The notes: generated by a model from the letters alone, not told the origin. Counted from the stretch's first letter, positions 16,481 through 27,122 are shown. The stretch: 64,000 nt of DNA from Listeria ivanovii subsp. londoniensis (GCF_000763495.1 NZ_CP009576.1:444001-508000), one strand, 5' to 3'. Program-made: numbers and translations.

Positions 16481-17947
16481 ATGACAAAAGTACGGAAATT
16501 GAAGAACTATGTGAATGGCGAATGGGTATCGAGTAAGACGGGAAAATATGAAGATGTCATTAATCCGGCAACTGGAGAAGTGTTGTGCCAAGTACCGATT
16601 TCTACACGTGCGGAACTAGATGAAGCAGCAGAGATTTCCGAAAAAGCCTTTGGAAAATGGAGTCAGATGGCTGTACCGAGACGAGCTCGAGTTCTATTTT
16701 CATTCCAACAGTTGCTCATTCAACATAAAGAAGAATTAGCTAGATTGATTACTTTAGAAAACGGAAAAAATTTATCAGAAGCGCGAGGGGAAGTTCAGCG
16801 TGGAATTGAAAATGTGGAGTTTGCAGCTGGAGCACCGACACTGATGATGGGGGATTCGCTGGCATCGATTGCAACCGATGTAGAAGCAGCAAATTATCGT
16901 TATCCAGTTGGTGTTGTTGGTGGAATTACGCCATTTAACTTCCCAATGATGGTACCTTGTTGGATGTTTCCGATGGCAATCGCGCTTGGAAATACGTTCA
17001 TTTTGAAGCCTTCCGAACGAACACCACTATTAATGGAGAAGTTAGTCGGACTCTTTTCTGAAGCAGGACTTCCAAAAGGAGTTTTCAATGTCGTTTACGG
17101 TGCGCATGATGTCGTGAATGGTATTTTAGAAAGCGATAAAATTAAAGCGGTTTCTTTTGTCGGATCAAAACCAGTCGGCGAATACGTTTATAAAACAGGG
17201 AATGCAAATTTGAAACGAGTGCAAGCTCTAACTGGCGCGAAAAACCATACGATAGTTTTAAATGACGCCGACCTTGAAGACACTGTGACCAATGTTATTT
17301 CCGCGGCGTTTGGGTCTGCAGGAGAGCGCTGTATGGCGTGCGCAGTTGTAACCGTAGAGGAAGGAATTGCCGACGAATTTTTGGAAGCGCTTCGAATTGC
17401 TGCGCGAAATGTGAAAATCGGTAACGGATTAGATGACGGTGTATTCCTCGGCCCTGTCATACGCGAAGAAAATCAAAAACGGACGCTCGCTTACATCGAA
17501 AAAGGTATAGCAGAGGGCGCGAAGTTAACTGTAGATGGTCGCGAAACCGAAATTTCGGAGGGGTATTTTGTGGGTCCAACGATTTTAGAAGAAGTGACAA
17601 CCGATATGACCGTTTGGAAAGAAGAAATTTTTGCACCAGTATTGTCGGTTATTCGCGTGAAAAACTTGCAAGAAGCAGTGGAAATTGCGAATAAATCTGA
17701 ATTTGCAAACGGCGCTTGTATTTTCACTAATAATGCCAAAGCCATTCGCTACTTTAGAGAAAAAATAGATGCCGGAATGCTTGGTGTGAATTTGGGTGTA
17801 CCAGCGCCAATGGCATTTTTCCCGTTCTCGGGTTGGAAATCATCGTTTTATGGAACACTGCATGCGAACGGCAAAGATAGCGTAGATTTTTATACACATA
17901 AAAAAGTTGTAACCGCTAGATATTCGTTAAAAGGCTACGAAGAATAG
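16481..17947 (+). CDS. iolA: Methylmalonate-semialdehyde dehydrogenase
   Basis: A 488-residue CoA-acylating aldehyde dehydrogenase of the MmsA/IolA family. The catalytic cysteine is C284 in GERCMAC, the family's usual setting. Other segments are [26 protein letters not shown] and [11 protein letters not shown]. In inositol catabolism it converts malonate semialdehyde to acetyl-CoA and CO2. It is the first gene of iolABCD, with GTGGAGGG as ribosome site. Confidence 0.93.
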   Translation: MTKVRKLKNYVNGEWVSSKTGKYEDVINPATGEVLCQVPISTRAELDEAAEISEKAFGKWSQMAVPRRARVLFSFQQLLIQHKEELARLITLENGKNLSEARGEVQRGIENVEFAAGAPTLMMGDSLASIATDVEAANYRYPVGVVGGITPFNFPMMVPCWMFPMAIALGNTFILKPSERTPLLMEKLVGLFSEAGLPKGVFNVVYGAHDVVNGILESDKIKAVSFVGSKPVGEYVYKTGNANLKRVQALTGAKNHTIVLNDADLEDTVTNVISAAFGSAGERCMACAVVTVEEGIADEFLEALRIAARNVKIGNGLDDGVFLGPVIREENQKRTLAYIEKGIAEGAKLTVDGRETEISEGYFVGPTILEEVTTDMTVWKEEIFAPVLSVIRVKNLQEAVEIANKSEFANGACIFTNNAKAIRYFREKIDAGMLGVNLGVPAPMAFFPFSGWKSSFYGTLHANGKDSVDFYTHKKVVTARYSLKGYEE

Positions 17948-17959
17948 GAGGATGAGACA

Positions 17960-18772
17960 ATGACACAACTTTTGCGAAAACCGATGAATAACACTATCAT
18001 GTCTGGTGTGAAGTTGATTCATGATATAAATGAACCATTGAGATATGTAGGATTTCGAATGATAGAACTAGAACAAGATGCTTTATATGAAGAACAACTT
18101 GCTGAATTAGAATGCTGTGCGGTCATCCTTACTGGAAAAGTGACAATCAACGAAGGCGGAAATACCTTCGCCCAAATTGGCACCCGAAATAGTGTTTTTG
18201 AAAAAATTCCAACTGATAGTGTCTATATTTCAGGTGGTAAAAGCTTTTCTATTAGAGGAATCTCCGAGAAAGCATGTGTGGCACTTTGTTATGCGCCAGT
18301 CACTCAAAAATTACCAACAACTCTCATTCAAGCAAGTGATAATTTCATTGAGCATCGCGGTAAATACCAAAATAAACGACTCGTACACAATATCCTTCCT
18401 GATACGAGCGAAATTGCGACTAGTTTGCTTGTTGTTGAAGTCTATACTGATGGAGGAAATTTTTCGAGCTATCCACCGCACAAACACGATCAAGACAATT
18501 TACCCGCGGAATCACTTTTGGAAGAAAGCTATTATCATGAAATCAACCCACAACAAGGTTTTGTATTTCAGCGAGTTTATACGGATGACCGTGTGCTTGA
18601 TGAAACAATGGCAGTGGAACATGGGAATGCAGTCATTGTCCCAGCAGGATATCATCCAGTCGGAGTTCCAGATGGCTATGATTCCTACTATTTAAACGTA
18701 ATGGCTGGACCAAAGCGTATCTGGAAATTTCACAATGACCCGGACCACGAATGGATTTTAGATAGAGATTAA
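17960..18772 (+). CDS. iolB: 5-deoxy-glucuronate isomerase
   Basis: A 270-residue double-cupin enzyme of the IolB family. The metal-binding cupin motif is in SSYPPHKHDQDNLPAESLLE, and the second half has YHPVGVPDGYDSYYLNVMAG. It isomerises 5-deoxy-D-glucuronate to 5-dehydro-2-deoxy-D-gluconate, the substrate of the next gene product. The ribosome site is AGGAGGATG, 12 bases after iolA. Confidence 0.93.
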   Translation: MTQLLRKPMNNTIMSGVKLIHDINEPLRYVGFRMIELEQDALYEEQLAELECCAVILTGKVTINEGGNTFAQIGTRNSVFEKIPTDSVYISGGKSFSIRGISEKACVALCYAPVTQKLPTTLIQASDNFIEHRGKYQNKRLVHNILPDTSEIATSLLVVEVYTDGGNFSSYPPHKHDQDNLPAESLLEESYYHEINPQQGFVFQRVYTDDRVLDETMAVEHGNAVIVPAGYHPVGVPDGYDSYYLNVMAGPKRIWKFHNDPDHEWILDRD

Positions 18773-18787
18773 AAGGAGGATGTTAGC

Positions 18788-19765
18788 ATGGATTTAAACA
18801 AACATAGCGAACGGAAATTGGACTTAATTACAGTAGGGCGTGCTTGTATCGATTTAAATGCCATAGAATACAATCGACCAATGGAAGAAACGATGACTTT
18901 TTCAAAATATGTAGGTGGTTCTCCAGCTAATATTGCAATTGGAACGGCAAAACTTGGACTAAAAGTAGGTTTTATCGGTAAAATTTCTGATGATCAACAC
19001 GGATGTTATATCGAAAAATATATGCATGATTTGACGATTAATACTGATGGTATAGTAAAAGATACAGAAGGACGCAAAGTTGGTCTAGCTTTTACGGAAA
19101 TCAAAAGCCCAGACGAGTGCAATATTTTAATGTATCGCGAGAATGTGGCAGACCTGTATTTAGAACCAGCTGAAGTTTCTGAGAATTATATTAAAGATGC
19201 GCGTTTACTACTCGTATCTGGAACTGCCTTAGCGCAAAGTCCATCACGAGAGGCGGTCTTAAAAGCAGTAAGTCTAGCACGGAAAAATGAAGTCGTAGTA
19301 GCTTTTGAACTGGATTATCGGCCTTATACATGGAACAACGAAGCAGAAACAGCGGTATATTATTCGCTCGTCGCTGAGCAGTCTGACATCATTATTGGAA
19401 CGCGCGACGAATTCGATCGGATGGAAAACCAAGCTGGTGGTAACAATCAAACAACGAAAAACAATTTATTCCAACATCAAGCAGAAATTGTCGTGATTAA
19501 GCATGGAGTAGACGGATCTTTCGCCTATACAAAAGCAGGTGAAACTTTCCAAACAAAAGCGTATAAAACAAAAGTTCTAAAAACATTTGGCGCAGGTGAT
19601 TCTTACGCATCCGCTTTTTTATATGGCTTATTTAATGGTGACAGTATCGACACAGCACTTAAATATGGAAGTGCAGCGGCATCTATTGTGGTTAGTAAGC
19701 ATAGTTCATCGGATGCAATGCCAAAAAGTGATGAAATTAAAGCACTCATTGCGCAAGCGGAATAG
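18788..19765 (+). CDS. iolC: 5-dehydro-2-deoxygluconokinase
   Basis: A 325-residue PfkB-family sugar kinase. The first signature is YVGGSPANIAIGTAKLGL and the second is TFGAGDSYASAFLYGL, with the catalytic Asp in GAGD. It phosphorylates 5-dehydro-2-deoxygluconate with ATP. It follows iolB by 15 bases with AAAAGGAGG. The aldolase that acts next (iolJ) is not in this window. Confidence 0.93.
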   Translation: MDLNKHSERKLDLITVGRACIDLNAIEYNRPMEETMTFSKYVGGSPANIAIGTAKLGLKVGFIGKISDDQHGCYIEKYMHDLTINTDGIVKDTEGRKVGLAFTEIKSPDECNILMYRENVADLYLEPAEVSENYIKDARLLLVSGTALAQSPSREAVLKAVSLARKNEVVVAFELDYRPYTWNNEAETAVYYSLVAEQSDIIIGTRDEFDRMENQAGGNNQTTKNNLFQHQAEIVVIKHGVDGSFAYTKAGETFQTKAYKTKVLKTFGAGDSYASAFLYGLFNGDSIDTALKYGSAAASIVVSKHSSSDAMPKSDEIKALIAQAE

Positions 19766-19777
19766 GAGGAGATTAGC

Positions 19778-21694
19778 GTGACTGAAAAAACAATTCGACT
19801 AACTACCGCACAAGCTTTGGTGAAATTTTTAAATCAGCAGTTTATTGAGGTGGACGGGGAATCAGCACCATTTGTGGATGGGATTTTCACGTTATTTGGA
19901 CATGGGAATGTAGTTGGAATTGGGCAAGCCTTGGAAGAAAATCCAGGTCATTTAAAAGTGTATCAAGGAAAAAATGAGCAAGGTATGGCGCACGCGGCAA
20001 TCGCCTATGCAAAACAAAATAATCGGCAACGAATCTTCGCGTGTTCCACGTCAGCCGGACCTGGTTCCGCTAACTTAATTACAGCTGCTGGAACCGCACT
20101 TGCAAACAATTTACCGGTATTATTCTTACCAGCTGACACATTTGCAACTAGACAGCCCGACCCAGTACTGCAACAGCTAGAACATGAGTCGAGCTTAGCG
20201 ATAACAACAAACGATGGATTCCAAGCAGTCTCCAGATACTTTGACCGGGTGCAACGACCAGAACAGCTCATGAGTGCCTTGATACGCGCTTTTGAAGTAA
20301 TGACGAACCCAGCAAGCGCAGGTCCTGCAACAATTTGCATCGCACAAGATACAGAAGGAGAAGCGTTCGATTATCCAGCGGCTTTTTTCCAAAAAAGAGT
20401 GCATTATTTAAACCGGCAAATACCAACAGAGCGAGAACTGACAGAAGCGGCTAGAATCATTGCAAAAAGCAAGAAACCAGTCATCATCGTCGGAGGTGGC
20501 GCACGTTATTCCGGAGCACGAACAGAACTAACTACGCTATCTGAGCAATGCAACATTCCCCTCGTCGAAACGCATGCCGGGAAATCAACTGTTGAATTCG
20601 GATTTCCAAATAATCTAGGTGGCACCGGAATCTTAGGAACGCTTGCCGCTAATAAAGCAATCCATGATGCTGATCTAGTCATTGGCGTTGGTACTCGCTA
20701 CACCGATTTCACAACTAGCTCTAAAACGGCATTTGATCCGGCAACCAAATTCCTAAATATCAATGTCAGCCGAATGCAAACATACAAACTAGATGCTTTC
20801 CAGGTTGTTGGGGATGCCAAAGCTACTTTACAAAAACTAACACCACTTTTAGTAGGCTACAAAACCGAATTTGGCGACACGATTACCACTTATAAAAACG
20901 AATGGCTCGTTGAAAGAAAGAGACTCAGTGATACTCAATTTACCAGAGATAATTTTAGTCCAGAAATCAAAAATCAATTTAATCAAGCCACCTTAAATGA
21001 ATATGCAGACAACTTAAAGACTGAATTTACACAAACTGAAGCACTTATTACAATCAATGACACAGTGGCAGCTAATAGCATCGTCGTTTGTTCAGCAGGT
21101 TCACTACCAGGCGACTTACAACGACTCTGGAATCCAGCCGTGCCAAACACTTACCATCTAGAATACGGCTATTCCTGTATGGGTTACGAAATAAATGGAG
21201 CGCTGGGTGCAAAAATGGCCGCAGCAGACAAGCAAGAAGTATATGCTATTGTCGGTGATGGCAGCTTTTGCATGTCCCACTCCGAACTATTGACTTCTTT
21301 ACAATATGGCGAAAAAATCAACATCATGCTATTCGACAATTCTGGGTTCGGTTGCATTAACAACCTCCAAATGGCAAATGGTAGCGATAGTTTTTTCTGT
21401 GAATTCCGCGATAGCAATAACCAAATCATGCAAGTCGATTACGCTAAAATTGCAGAAGGCTACGGTGCAAAAGTATACCGCGCCAACACAAAACCGGATT
21501 TAATTGCCGCACTTAAAGATGCAAAAACACAAACAAAAACTACTTTAATAGAAATGAAAGTGCTACCGAAAACAATGTCAGAAGGCTATCTTAACTGGTG
21601 GAACGTGGGAGTTTCCGAAGTTTCAAACAAAGAAAGCATTCAACAAGCATACAAATCAAAACAAGAAAAACTTAAAAATGCACGATTATATTGA
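19778..21694 (+). CDS. iolD: 3D-(3,5/4)-trihydroxycyclohexane-1,2-dione hydrolase
   Basis: A 638-residue thiamine-diphosphate enzyme. The N-terminal half has the catalytic Glu region KVYQGKNEQGMAHAAIAYAK, and the C-terminal half has the TPP/Mg motif GDGSFCMSHSELLTSLQYGE...NIMLFDNSGFGCINN. It opens the inositol-derived ring diketone to give 5-deoxy-glucuronate, the substrate of IolB. GTG start after AGGAGGAGA. As last gene it ends at a terminator shared with the convergent ltrA gene. Inositol dehydrogenase, dehydratase and transporter genes are not in this window. Confidence 0.93.
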   Translation: MTEKTIRLTTAQALVKFLNQQFIEVDGESAPFVDGIFTLFGHGNVVGIGQALEENPGHLKVYQGKNEQGMAHAAIAYAKQNNRQRIFACSTSAGPGSANLITAAGTALANNLPVLFLPADTFATRQPDPVLQQLEHESSLAITTNDGFQAVSRYFDRVQRPEQLMSALIRAFEVMTNPASAGPATICIAQDTEGEAFDYPAAFFQKRVHYLNRQIPTERELTEAARIIAKSKKPVIIVGGGARYSGARTELTTLSEQCNIPLVETHAGKSTVEFGFPNNLGGTGILGTLAANKAIHDADLVIGVGTRYTDFTTSSKTAFDPATKFLNINVSRMQTYKLDAFQVVGDAKATLQKLTPLLVGYKTEFGDTITTYKNEWLVERKRLSDTQFTRDNFSPEIKNQFNQATLNEYADNLKTEFTQTEALITINDTVAANSIVVCSAGSLPGDLQRLWNPAVPNTYHLEYGYSCMGYEINGALGAKMAAADKQEVYAIVGDGSFCMSHSELLTSLQYGEKINIMLFDNSGFGCINNLQMANGSDSFFCEFRDSNNQIMQVDYAKIAEGYGAKVYRANTKPDLIAALKDAKTQTKTTLIEMKVLPKTMSEGYLNWWNVGVSEVSNKESIQQAYKSKQEKLKNARLY

Positions 21695-21704
21695 GTCAAA
21701 TAAA

Positions 21705-21733
21705 AACAAGTCCAAACGAAGGACTTGTTTTTT
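21705..21733. terminator. Bidirectional terminator
   Basis: AACAAGTCC pairs with GGACTTGTT and is followed by a T run. It overlaps the stop of the convergent membrane protein. Confidence 0.85.
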
Positions 21734-22847
21734 ATATATTTGCCAACCGGAAAGTATGGTTTTGGAGACTAAGATCAAGTACCGCACAAATCCAAATACA
21801 AAAAAAGCTAATAAATAATGGAAGCTCAACCAATATATTAATAAAAAAGAGTCCGATTAAAAGTAGCAATAAAGATGCATTTTTCCATAAATAAAATGTC
21901 ACTCCGGCTTTTTTATGTGCTGCAAAAACAAGCTGCTTGGAAATGAAAAAGGTTCCAACAGCCCCAAAAAGCATCAATAATAGAATTTCTCTTTGCAAAA
22001 TATTATCAAACAGTAGATGCAAATTCGCCGCAAGCAACATAATCGAAATAATAATTAAGAAATGCCCATAAATAAAGCATTGCCCATGTGTCGGTTTATC
22101 AAAGTCAATAAGTTTATCATGGCAACGGAAATAGGAGGCCCAAAATGTCCAAATAATGATAAAGCCAAAGAAAGCATACATAACCGTGTAAGGATCAAGA
22201 GTATGCCCAAATAAAATAGAGGTAATAGCAAAAAAACTTTCTCCAAAGGTGATGATGACAAATAAACCAAAACGTTCCGCTAAATGGTAAAAGTCAACAG
22301 GAACTTTACGTAAAGTATTTATATAAAATGGGGGAATAACCATATCCACCACGATGCCCAAATATACAAAGAAGTAGCGTAATGTTCCATCAAAAAAGAA
22401 CGAAACTCCTGTTGTCAAAGAACCTAACAGAAAAATATTTCCGAGCAACAAAGCTACTTTTCGCGGCGCATTTACTAAACTTCTGCTCATAGTAAAATAT
22501 TGAATGATAATAATAAAGCGAATTCCTAAATAGCCAATTAAAAAGGTGTGATAAGCATCAGAAAATGCTGAATGAAAGCTAGCTGTTAGTAAAATAGCAA
22601 AAAACATTTGTGGAATCATATAGAGTTCTAAATTTTTCTTTTCTCCACCAAACCGGTTTACAAACATAGTCTGACCAACCCAACACCAAAACATCGGAAT
22701 AACCATTAAAAGATATTCCACAAAATAAATAGCTGTTTTATCCGGGTGACAATCAACACTTAATAATAAATGTGTTGTAGAAGACACCGCGGTTACAAAA
22801 ACTAAGTCAAAAAATAATTCTAACCAAGTAACTTTTTTGTGTTTCAT
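21732..22847 (-). CDS. ltrA: LtrA family membrane protein, copy 1
   Basis: A 371-residue polytopic protein of the low-temperature-requirement A family, with about ten hydrophobic segments. It opens MKHKKVTWLELFFDLVFVTAVSSTTHLLLS and has the conserved HLAERFGLFVIITFGESFFAIT. A second copy at 36960-38066 shares these segments and the length. The molecular function of LtrA is not established; the name comes from a cold-growth phenotype in L. monocytogenes. The gene is divergent from a DUF1801 gene and has the extended -10 TGATATAAT on its own strand. Confidence 0.85.
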   Translation of the reverse strand: MKHKKVTWLELFFDLVFVTAVSSTTHLLLSVDCHPDKTAIYFVEYLLMVIPMFWCWVGQTMFVNRFGGEKKNLELYMIPQMFFAILLTASFHSAFSDAYHTFLIGYLGIRFIIIIQYFTMSRSLVNAPRKVALLLGNIFLLGSLTTGVSFFFDGTLRYFFVYLGIVVDMVIPPFYINTLRKVPVDFYHLAERFGLFVIITFGESFFAITSILFGHTLDPYTVMYAFFGFIIIWTFWASYFRCHDKLIDFDKPTHGQCFIYGHFLIIISIMLLAANLHLLFDNILQREILLLMLFGAVGTFFISKQLVFAAHKKAGVTFYLWKNASLLLLLIGLFFINILVELPLFISFFCIWICAVLDLSLQNHTFRLANI

Positions 22848-22874
22848 TATTTCACCTCAAATATTTTTTTCAAA

Positions 22875-22949
22875 ATTATATCACGCCAAATTAGAACTGA
22901 AATATACATTTGTTTACTTTTGACAATAGCTGAGAAAGAAAAGTATAAT
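22875..22949. promoter_or_regulatory. Divergent promoter region, copy 1
   Basis: Plus strand: TTGACA (22920-22925), 18 bases, TATAAT (22944-22949). Minus strand: TGATATAAT with TATAAT at 22880-22875. The same layout recurs before the second LtrA copy at 38097-38166. Confidence 0.85.
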
Positions 22950-23029
22950 TGTAGAATAACTTAGTTGAATTGCACAGCTAGAAACAAAAAAATAGTGAGA
23001 ATAAGACATTTTTATAGGAGGAAAAGAAT

Positions 23030-23401
23030 ATGGAAGTTTTTGCAGAATATTTGGCTGGTATCGATAACCCTGAACACCGCGAGCGCACAAAAGAAGTTTT
23101 AACATGGATTGCTGAAACTTTTCCAAACTTAAAGCCGGAAATCAAATGGAATACACCAATGTTTTCAAATAATGGCACATTCATTATCGGCATTTCTGTT
23201 GCAAAACAGCATATGAGCATTTCTCCAGAAGTAGCTGGAATTGAGCGCTTTGAAGAAGACCTAAAACAAGCAGGATACAGCCATACAAAAGGCCTATTCC
23301 GCATCACTTGGGCTAAACCAGTCGATTTTAGTTTGCTAGAAAAAATTATTGAGTTTAACATTCAAGATAAAGCAAATTACACAAGTTTCTGGCGTGTTTA
23401 A
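23030..23401 (+). CDS. DUF1801 family protein (YdhG-like)
   Basis: A 123-residue protein of the DUF1801/YdhG family. It begins [20 protein letters not shown] and has [20 protein letters not shown] and [20 protein letters not shown], which fit the family well. A frataxin-like iron role has been proposed for B. subtilis relatives, but I would not assume it here. The start follows ATAGGAGGA, and it has a near-consensus promoter shared divergently with LtrA copy 1. Confidence 0.8.
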   Translation: MEVFAEYLAGIDNPEHRERTKEVLTWIAETFPNLKPEIKWNTPMFSNNGTFIIGISVAKQHMSISPEVAGIERFEEDLKQAGYSHTKGLFRITWAKPVDFSLLEKIIEFNIQDKANYTSFWRV

Positions 23402-23495
23402 GCAAGTTTTAGTTACTTTTGTCACATAGCGAACCCAGATATTTTGTGCCATAATAAATAAGCTAACATGTATTTTATTAAAAGAGTGGTGTAAA

Positions 23496-23864
23496 ATGCG
23501 GATTTTTTGTGGAATTATGTCCATCCAAGCAGGCTTCGTCGGAGGACTGGCTGAAATACTAAGCCCCGAGAGCAAGAAAATCAATCTATTCATGATACCA
23601 GACAACCTAGCATCTTCATCCGGCTACTTAATGTCGTTCGCAATGATAGTAGCCGGAATCCTAATCATCTGCGCCTATCGAAACGATTTTTTCATTTTTA
23701 TGGCGCTGGTATTATGGTTATTCGGACTAATTTTCGGACTGATTTTCACCCCAAGTTTTTCCGGCTTTTATTTCCGTCCGATTGTTTGTTTGATAAGCTT
23801 TTTGATGGGGTTGTTTATTTTTACGGATTATACGAGGCATAGGGATAGTGAGGAGGAGAGGTGA
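23496..23864 (+). CDS. Small polytopic membrane protein
   Basis: A 122-residue protein with four hydrophobic segments and a short charged tail (YTRHRDSEEER). It begins MRIFCGIMSIQAGFVGGLAE after AAGAGTGGTG. No family was recognised. It is the last gene before the restriction-modification island. A weak stem (GAGCGAG/CTTGCTTC) with seven T at 23861-23887 may end it. Confidence 0.65.
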   Translation: MRIFCGIMSIQAGFVGGLAEILSPESKKINLFMIPDNLASSSGYLMSFAMIVAGILIICAYRNDFFIFMALVLWLFGLIFGLIFTPSFSGFYFRPIVCLISFLMGLFIFTDYTRHRDSEEER

Positions 23865-24003
23865 GCGAGGGCTTGCTTCTTTTTTTGTAATATAACATCT
23901 CGAAAAGTGGGGAAAAACACTAGACTATCGCTATTTTCTCCAATCTTACTTTTCTAATTATTCCAAAATAAATAAAAACTGACTTTCGCCACTCATTCTT
24001 CCG

Positions 24004-24012
24004 TGATATAAT
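24004..24012 (+). promoter_or_regulatory. Extended -10 promoter of hsdR
   Basis: TGATATAAT, with the -10 at 24007-24012, inside a gene-free 270-base stretch that separates the island from the upstream membrane protein. No convincing -35. Confidence 0.6.
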
Positions 24013-24023
24013 TATAAATGTGA

Positions 24024-24064
24024 ATTCATTCACTTGAAATGTATCTCAGCGTAAGTGAATGAAT
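24024..24064. promoter_or_regulatory. Inverted repeat in the hsdR 5' leader
   Basis: Perfect 12-bp arms ATTCATTCACTT (24024-24035) and AAGTGAATGAAT (24053-24064) with a 17-base loop, just downstream of the hsdR -10. It could be an operator or an RNA hairpin that restrains hsdR. Confidence 0.65.
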
Positions 24065-24134
24065 CTCTAAGGAAAACGGTGATGGGTGAATTATAGAGAA
24101 GCTTCGTATAAAAATAGCGAAAGGATGTATTTAT

Positions 24135-27122
24135 TTGGGGGAAGCAAAATTTGAAGAAGCTTTAATCAAAAAGCTTGAAGCAGAAGGTTGGACTTATCGA
24201 AAAGATTTTTCCAACGTTAGTATTAAAAAGCTTGAACAACATTGGCGGGATATTTTAAATGAAACTAATGCACATAAGCTAAATGGAATACCACTAACTG
24301 ATATTGAATTCGGATTGGTTCTTCAAGAATTACAACGTATCCGAACACCTTATGATGCACAATTATTATTGGTAGGAGCAGGTGGGGTAGGGTCAATCCC
24401 TGTTACTCGTGATGATGGTTCTAGCCTAGAGGTGGAAATCTTTTATTCAGATGACGTAGCAGGTGGACGTTCGCGCTATGAAATCGTCAATCAAGTAAAG
24501 TTCGATGATTTGCCTAAAGGATTGACCTCAAAACGAATTATTGATATTGCTTTACTTATCAACGGCATTCCTGTTGCCCATATTGAAGAAAAAGATGAGC
24601 ATTTACAAAATCAATGGCGTGCGTTTGAACAACTCAAAGGCTATCATGGGGACGGATTATACGAGGGATTATTTACTTTTGTGCAAGTGCAATTTATCAT
24701 GAGCCAACACTCAGCGCATTATTTTGCTCGACCGAATGCGTTCGAACATTACAATAAAACTTTTGTATTTGGTTGGCGTGATGAGAATAATAAAGATATT
24801 ACAGATGCATTTGAATTTGCCCGTCAAGTAATGGGCATTCCAGCACTACATCGTTTAGTTACGGTCAATATGATTCCAGATGCTTCAAATGATAATTTGA
24901 TGGTTATGCGTAGCTATCAAATTCAAGCAACACGAGAAATTTTACAACGTATGAAAGAAATGGAAGCGAGCGGTCTTATTCAAAAAGAAGGTGGATACAT
25001 TTGGCATACAACAGGTTCAGGAAAGACTGTTACCTCTTTTAAAGTGGCTCAGTTATTAGCTTCTGCCCCTAGAATTAGAAATGTACTATTTATCGTAGAC
25101 CGTGTTGACTTGATTGATCAAACTCTTGAAAATTTTAAAGATTTCGCTTATAAACATTTTGAAAAACGTATTAAGAAAGTTAATGGCCGAGAATTAAAAC
25201 GAGAATTGAAACATAAAGGTGCTTCACAAATTTTGCTGATTTCTGTTCAAGGCTTAACGAAAGCTGTTAAACGTGGATTAGAAAATGATGATTGGAACGT
25301 CATTATTATGGATGAAGCACATCGAAGTGCAAGTGGAGATTCGGTACAGTTAATAAAAAAAGCTTTCAAGAAAACAACTTGGTTCGGATTTTCAGGGACG
25401 CCGAACTTCTATAGTGACGAGATAAATGATGTCAAAACGACTCGTGATATCTCAACGCATGATATTTTTGGTAAGCGCCTACATACTTATACAATTAAAG
25501 ATGCTATTGGTGATGGGAATGTTTTAGGTTTTGATGTAACTTATTTCAAACCGCACTGGGTTATTGAACATCCAGAAGGCGGATTTTCAGAAAAAGATTA
25601 TGAAAAAGAGGTTTATCAGAGCGATGTCTATCGTCAAGAAGTGGTACAAGATATCCTTGATAATTGGAAGAAAACATCTAGCGGAGCCTTAATTGCTGGG
25701 AGGCGTAAAGAAAATGTTTTCCAAGCGATGTTAGCGGTATCTGGTAAACAAGCTGTGGTGCATTATTACAATATTCTTAAAGAGAAAGCACCACATTTAA
25801 ATATTGCAATGACATTTTCTCGAGATGAGTCTAATGAACACGGCACAAAAGAGTTAAACGAAGCGCTTAAAAATGCGATTAATGACTATACCGAAAAATT
25901 CGATGTTCCGAGCATTTTGGATGCAAAAGACCCCGCGCGTGCATATATGCTGGATATAACTAAGCGATTGTCTCGCAGGAAACCATACAATCAAGGTGAT
26001 GATGAAGATAGGCTGGATTTAGTGATTGTTTCGGACCAATTATTAACTGGTTTCGACTCTAAGTTCATTAATATGATTTATATGGATAAAATGCTAAAAG
26101 AAGGTATGCTCATCCAAGCAATTTCTCGGACAAATCGGACATGCGACCTTAACAGTAAACCACACGGGAAAGTCCGTTTTTACCGGCAAGGGGATGAGAT
26201 GCAAGGATTTGTTGAAAATGCACTGCGTATATATACGAGAGGCGGAAATGATACCCTTCAAGAAGCAGAGGGCGAAACAGAAAATTTGCGTCCTAAAGAT
26301 TTAGAAAATGATGACATTTTAGCAAAACCACAAAGTCATCAAATTGCTGATTTAGAAGAAGCTGTTTTAAGACTAAAAGAACTTGCTGGCGATGATTTTA
26401 GTCAAGTTCCTCGTGGGCAAAGTGATATAAAAGAATTCGTAGCGCTTGCATTATCAACCCAGAATGCGATTCAACGTTTAGTTCAACAGGGGTACGAGCT
26501 TGGTAGCGAAATTGAGGAATTAGACGAAAATGGTGAGCCCACTGGAAAGTTGGTTAGCCTTGATATTTCAAGCATTGAGGAATTTGGTGCTTTACAGGCT
26601 CGCCTAAATGACGCCAGAGAAAAATTACCTCTTGACGAACGTCCGGACCTGACTGCAATCAAAATAGGTATTGAATTTTATCATCATGAAATTATCGACT
26701 ACGACATGCTAGTTGAACTTTTGAATACGTTTATGGATGAAAAAATAGAAAAAAATAAAGAAGCCATTGAAAAACACATTACACCTATGGATGACGAAAA
26801 TCGTAAGGAAATTCATGAAATTGTGGATGATATCGAATCAGGTGAAATCACCCAACATTTTACAACTGAATCGCTTCTTGAAACACGTAAGAAGTACCGT
26901 ACGGAACGTCGGGAGCTAAAGATTCGTCGCTGGGCAGCCAATCAAAATGTTAATGGGAATCGGGTTATGAAAGCATTTGATTTATTCCTGCCAGGACATA
27001 CGCTCATTGATAATCAGAAACTTGCAGATATCATACATGAGATCGAGAAAGAAGAAAACAAGGGTTTCTTTGAAGCATTAAATTTTGAAGAAGATTTAAT
27101 GGCGTTTTTTAATTCATTGTAA
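24135..27122 (+). CDS. hsdR: Type I restriction enzyme, R subunit
   Basis: A 995-residue HsdR, about the usual length. The N-terminal nuclease domain has a PD-(D/E)XK pattern, D near 137 and E151-E-K153 in HIEEKDEH. The helicase motor has Walker A TTGSGKT (292-298), the DEAH box at 393 and later motifs SGTPNF and QAISRTNRT. The C-terminal region is the HsdM-binding part. TTG start after AAAGGATG. It translocates DNA and cleaves unmethylated targets when bound to HsdM2HsdS. It is the first gene of hsdRMS and no break was seen. Confidence 0.95.
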   Translation: MGEAKFEEALIKKLEAEGWTYRKDFSNVSIKKLEQHWRDILNETNAHKLNGIPLTDIEFGLVLQELQRIRTPYDAQLLLVGAGGVGSIPVTRDDGSSLEVEIFYSDDVAGGRSRYEIVNQVKFDDLPKGLTSKRIIDIALLINGIPVAHIEEKDEHLQNQWRAFEQLKGYHGDGLYEGLFTFVQVQFIMSQHSAHYFARPNAFEHYNKTFVFGWRDENNKDITDAFEFARQVMGIPALHRLVTVNMIPDASNDNLMVMRSYQIQATREILQRMKEMEASGLIQKEGGYIWHTTGSGKTVTSFKVAQLLASAPRIRNVLFIVDRVDLIDQTLENFKDFAYKHFEKRIKKVNGRELKRELKHKGASQILLISVQGLTKAVKRGLENDDWNVIIMDEAHRSASGDSVQLIKKAFKKTTWFGFSGTPNFYSDEINDVKTTRDISTHDIFGKRLHTYTIKDAIGDGNVLGFDVTYFKPHWVIEHPEGGFSEKDYEKEVYQSDVYRQEVVQDILDNWKKTSSGALIAGRRKENVFQAMLAVSGKQAVVHYYNILKEKAPHLNIAMTFSRDESNEHGTKELNEALKNAINDYTEKFDVPSILDAKDPARAYMLDITKRLSRRKPYNQGDDEDRLDLVIVSDQLLTGFDSKFINMIYMDKMLKEGMLIQAISRTNRTCDLNSKPHGKVRFYRQGDEMQGFVENALRIYTRGGNDTLQEAEGETENLRPKDLENDDILAKPQSHQIADLEEAVLRLKELAGDDFSQVPRGQSDIKEFVALALSTQNAIQRLVQQGYELGSEIEELDENGEPTGKLVSLDISSIEEFGALQARLNDAREKLPLDERPDLTAIKIGIEFYHHEIIDYDMLVELLNTFMDEKIEKNKEAIEKHITPMDDENRKEIHEIVDDIESGEITQHFTTESLLETRKKYRTERRELKIRRWAANQNVNGNRVMKAFDLFLPGHTLIDNQKLADIIHEIEKEENKGFFEALNFEEDLMAFFNSL

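Noticed and set aside
18177..18695. 172-codon plus-strand frame inside iolB
   Set aside because: Out-of-frame shadow of an intact iolB; no ribosome site.
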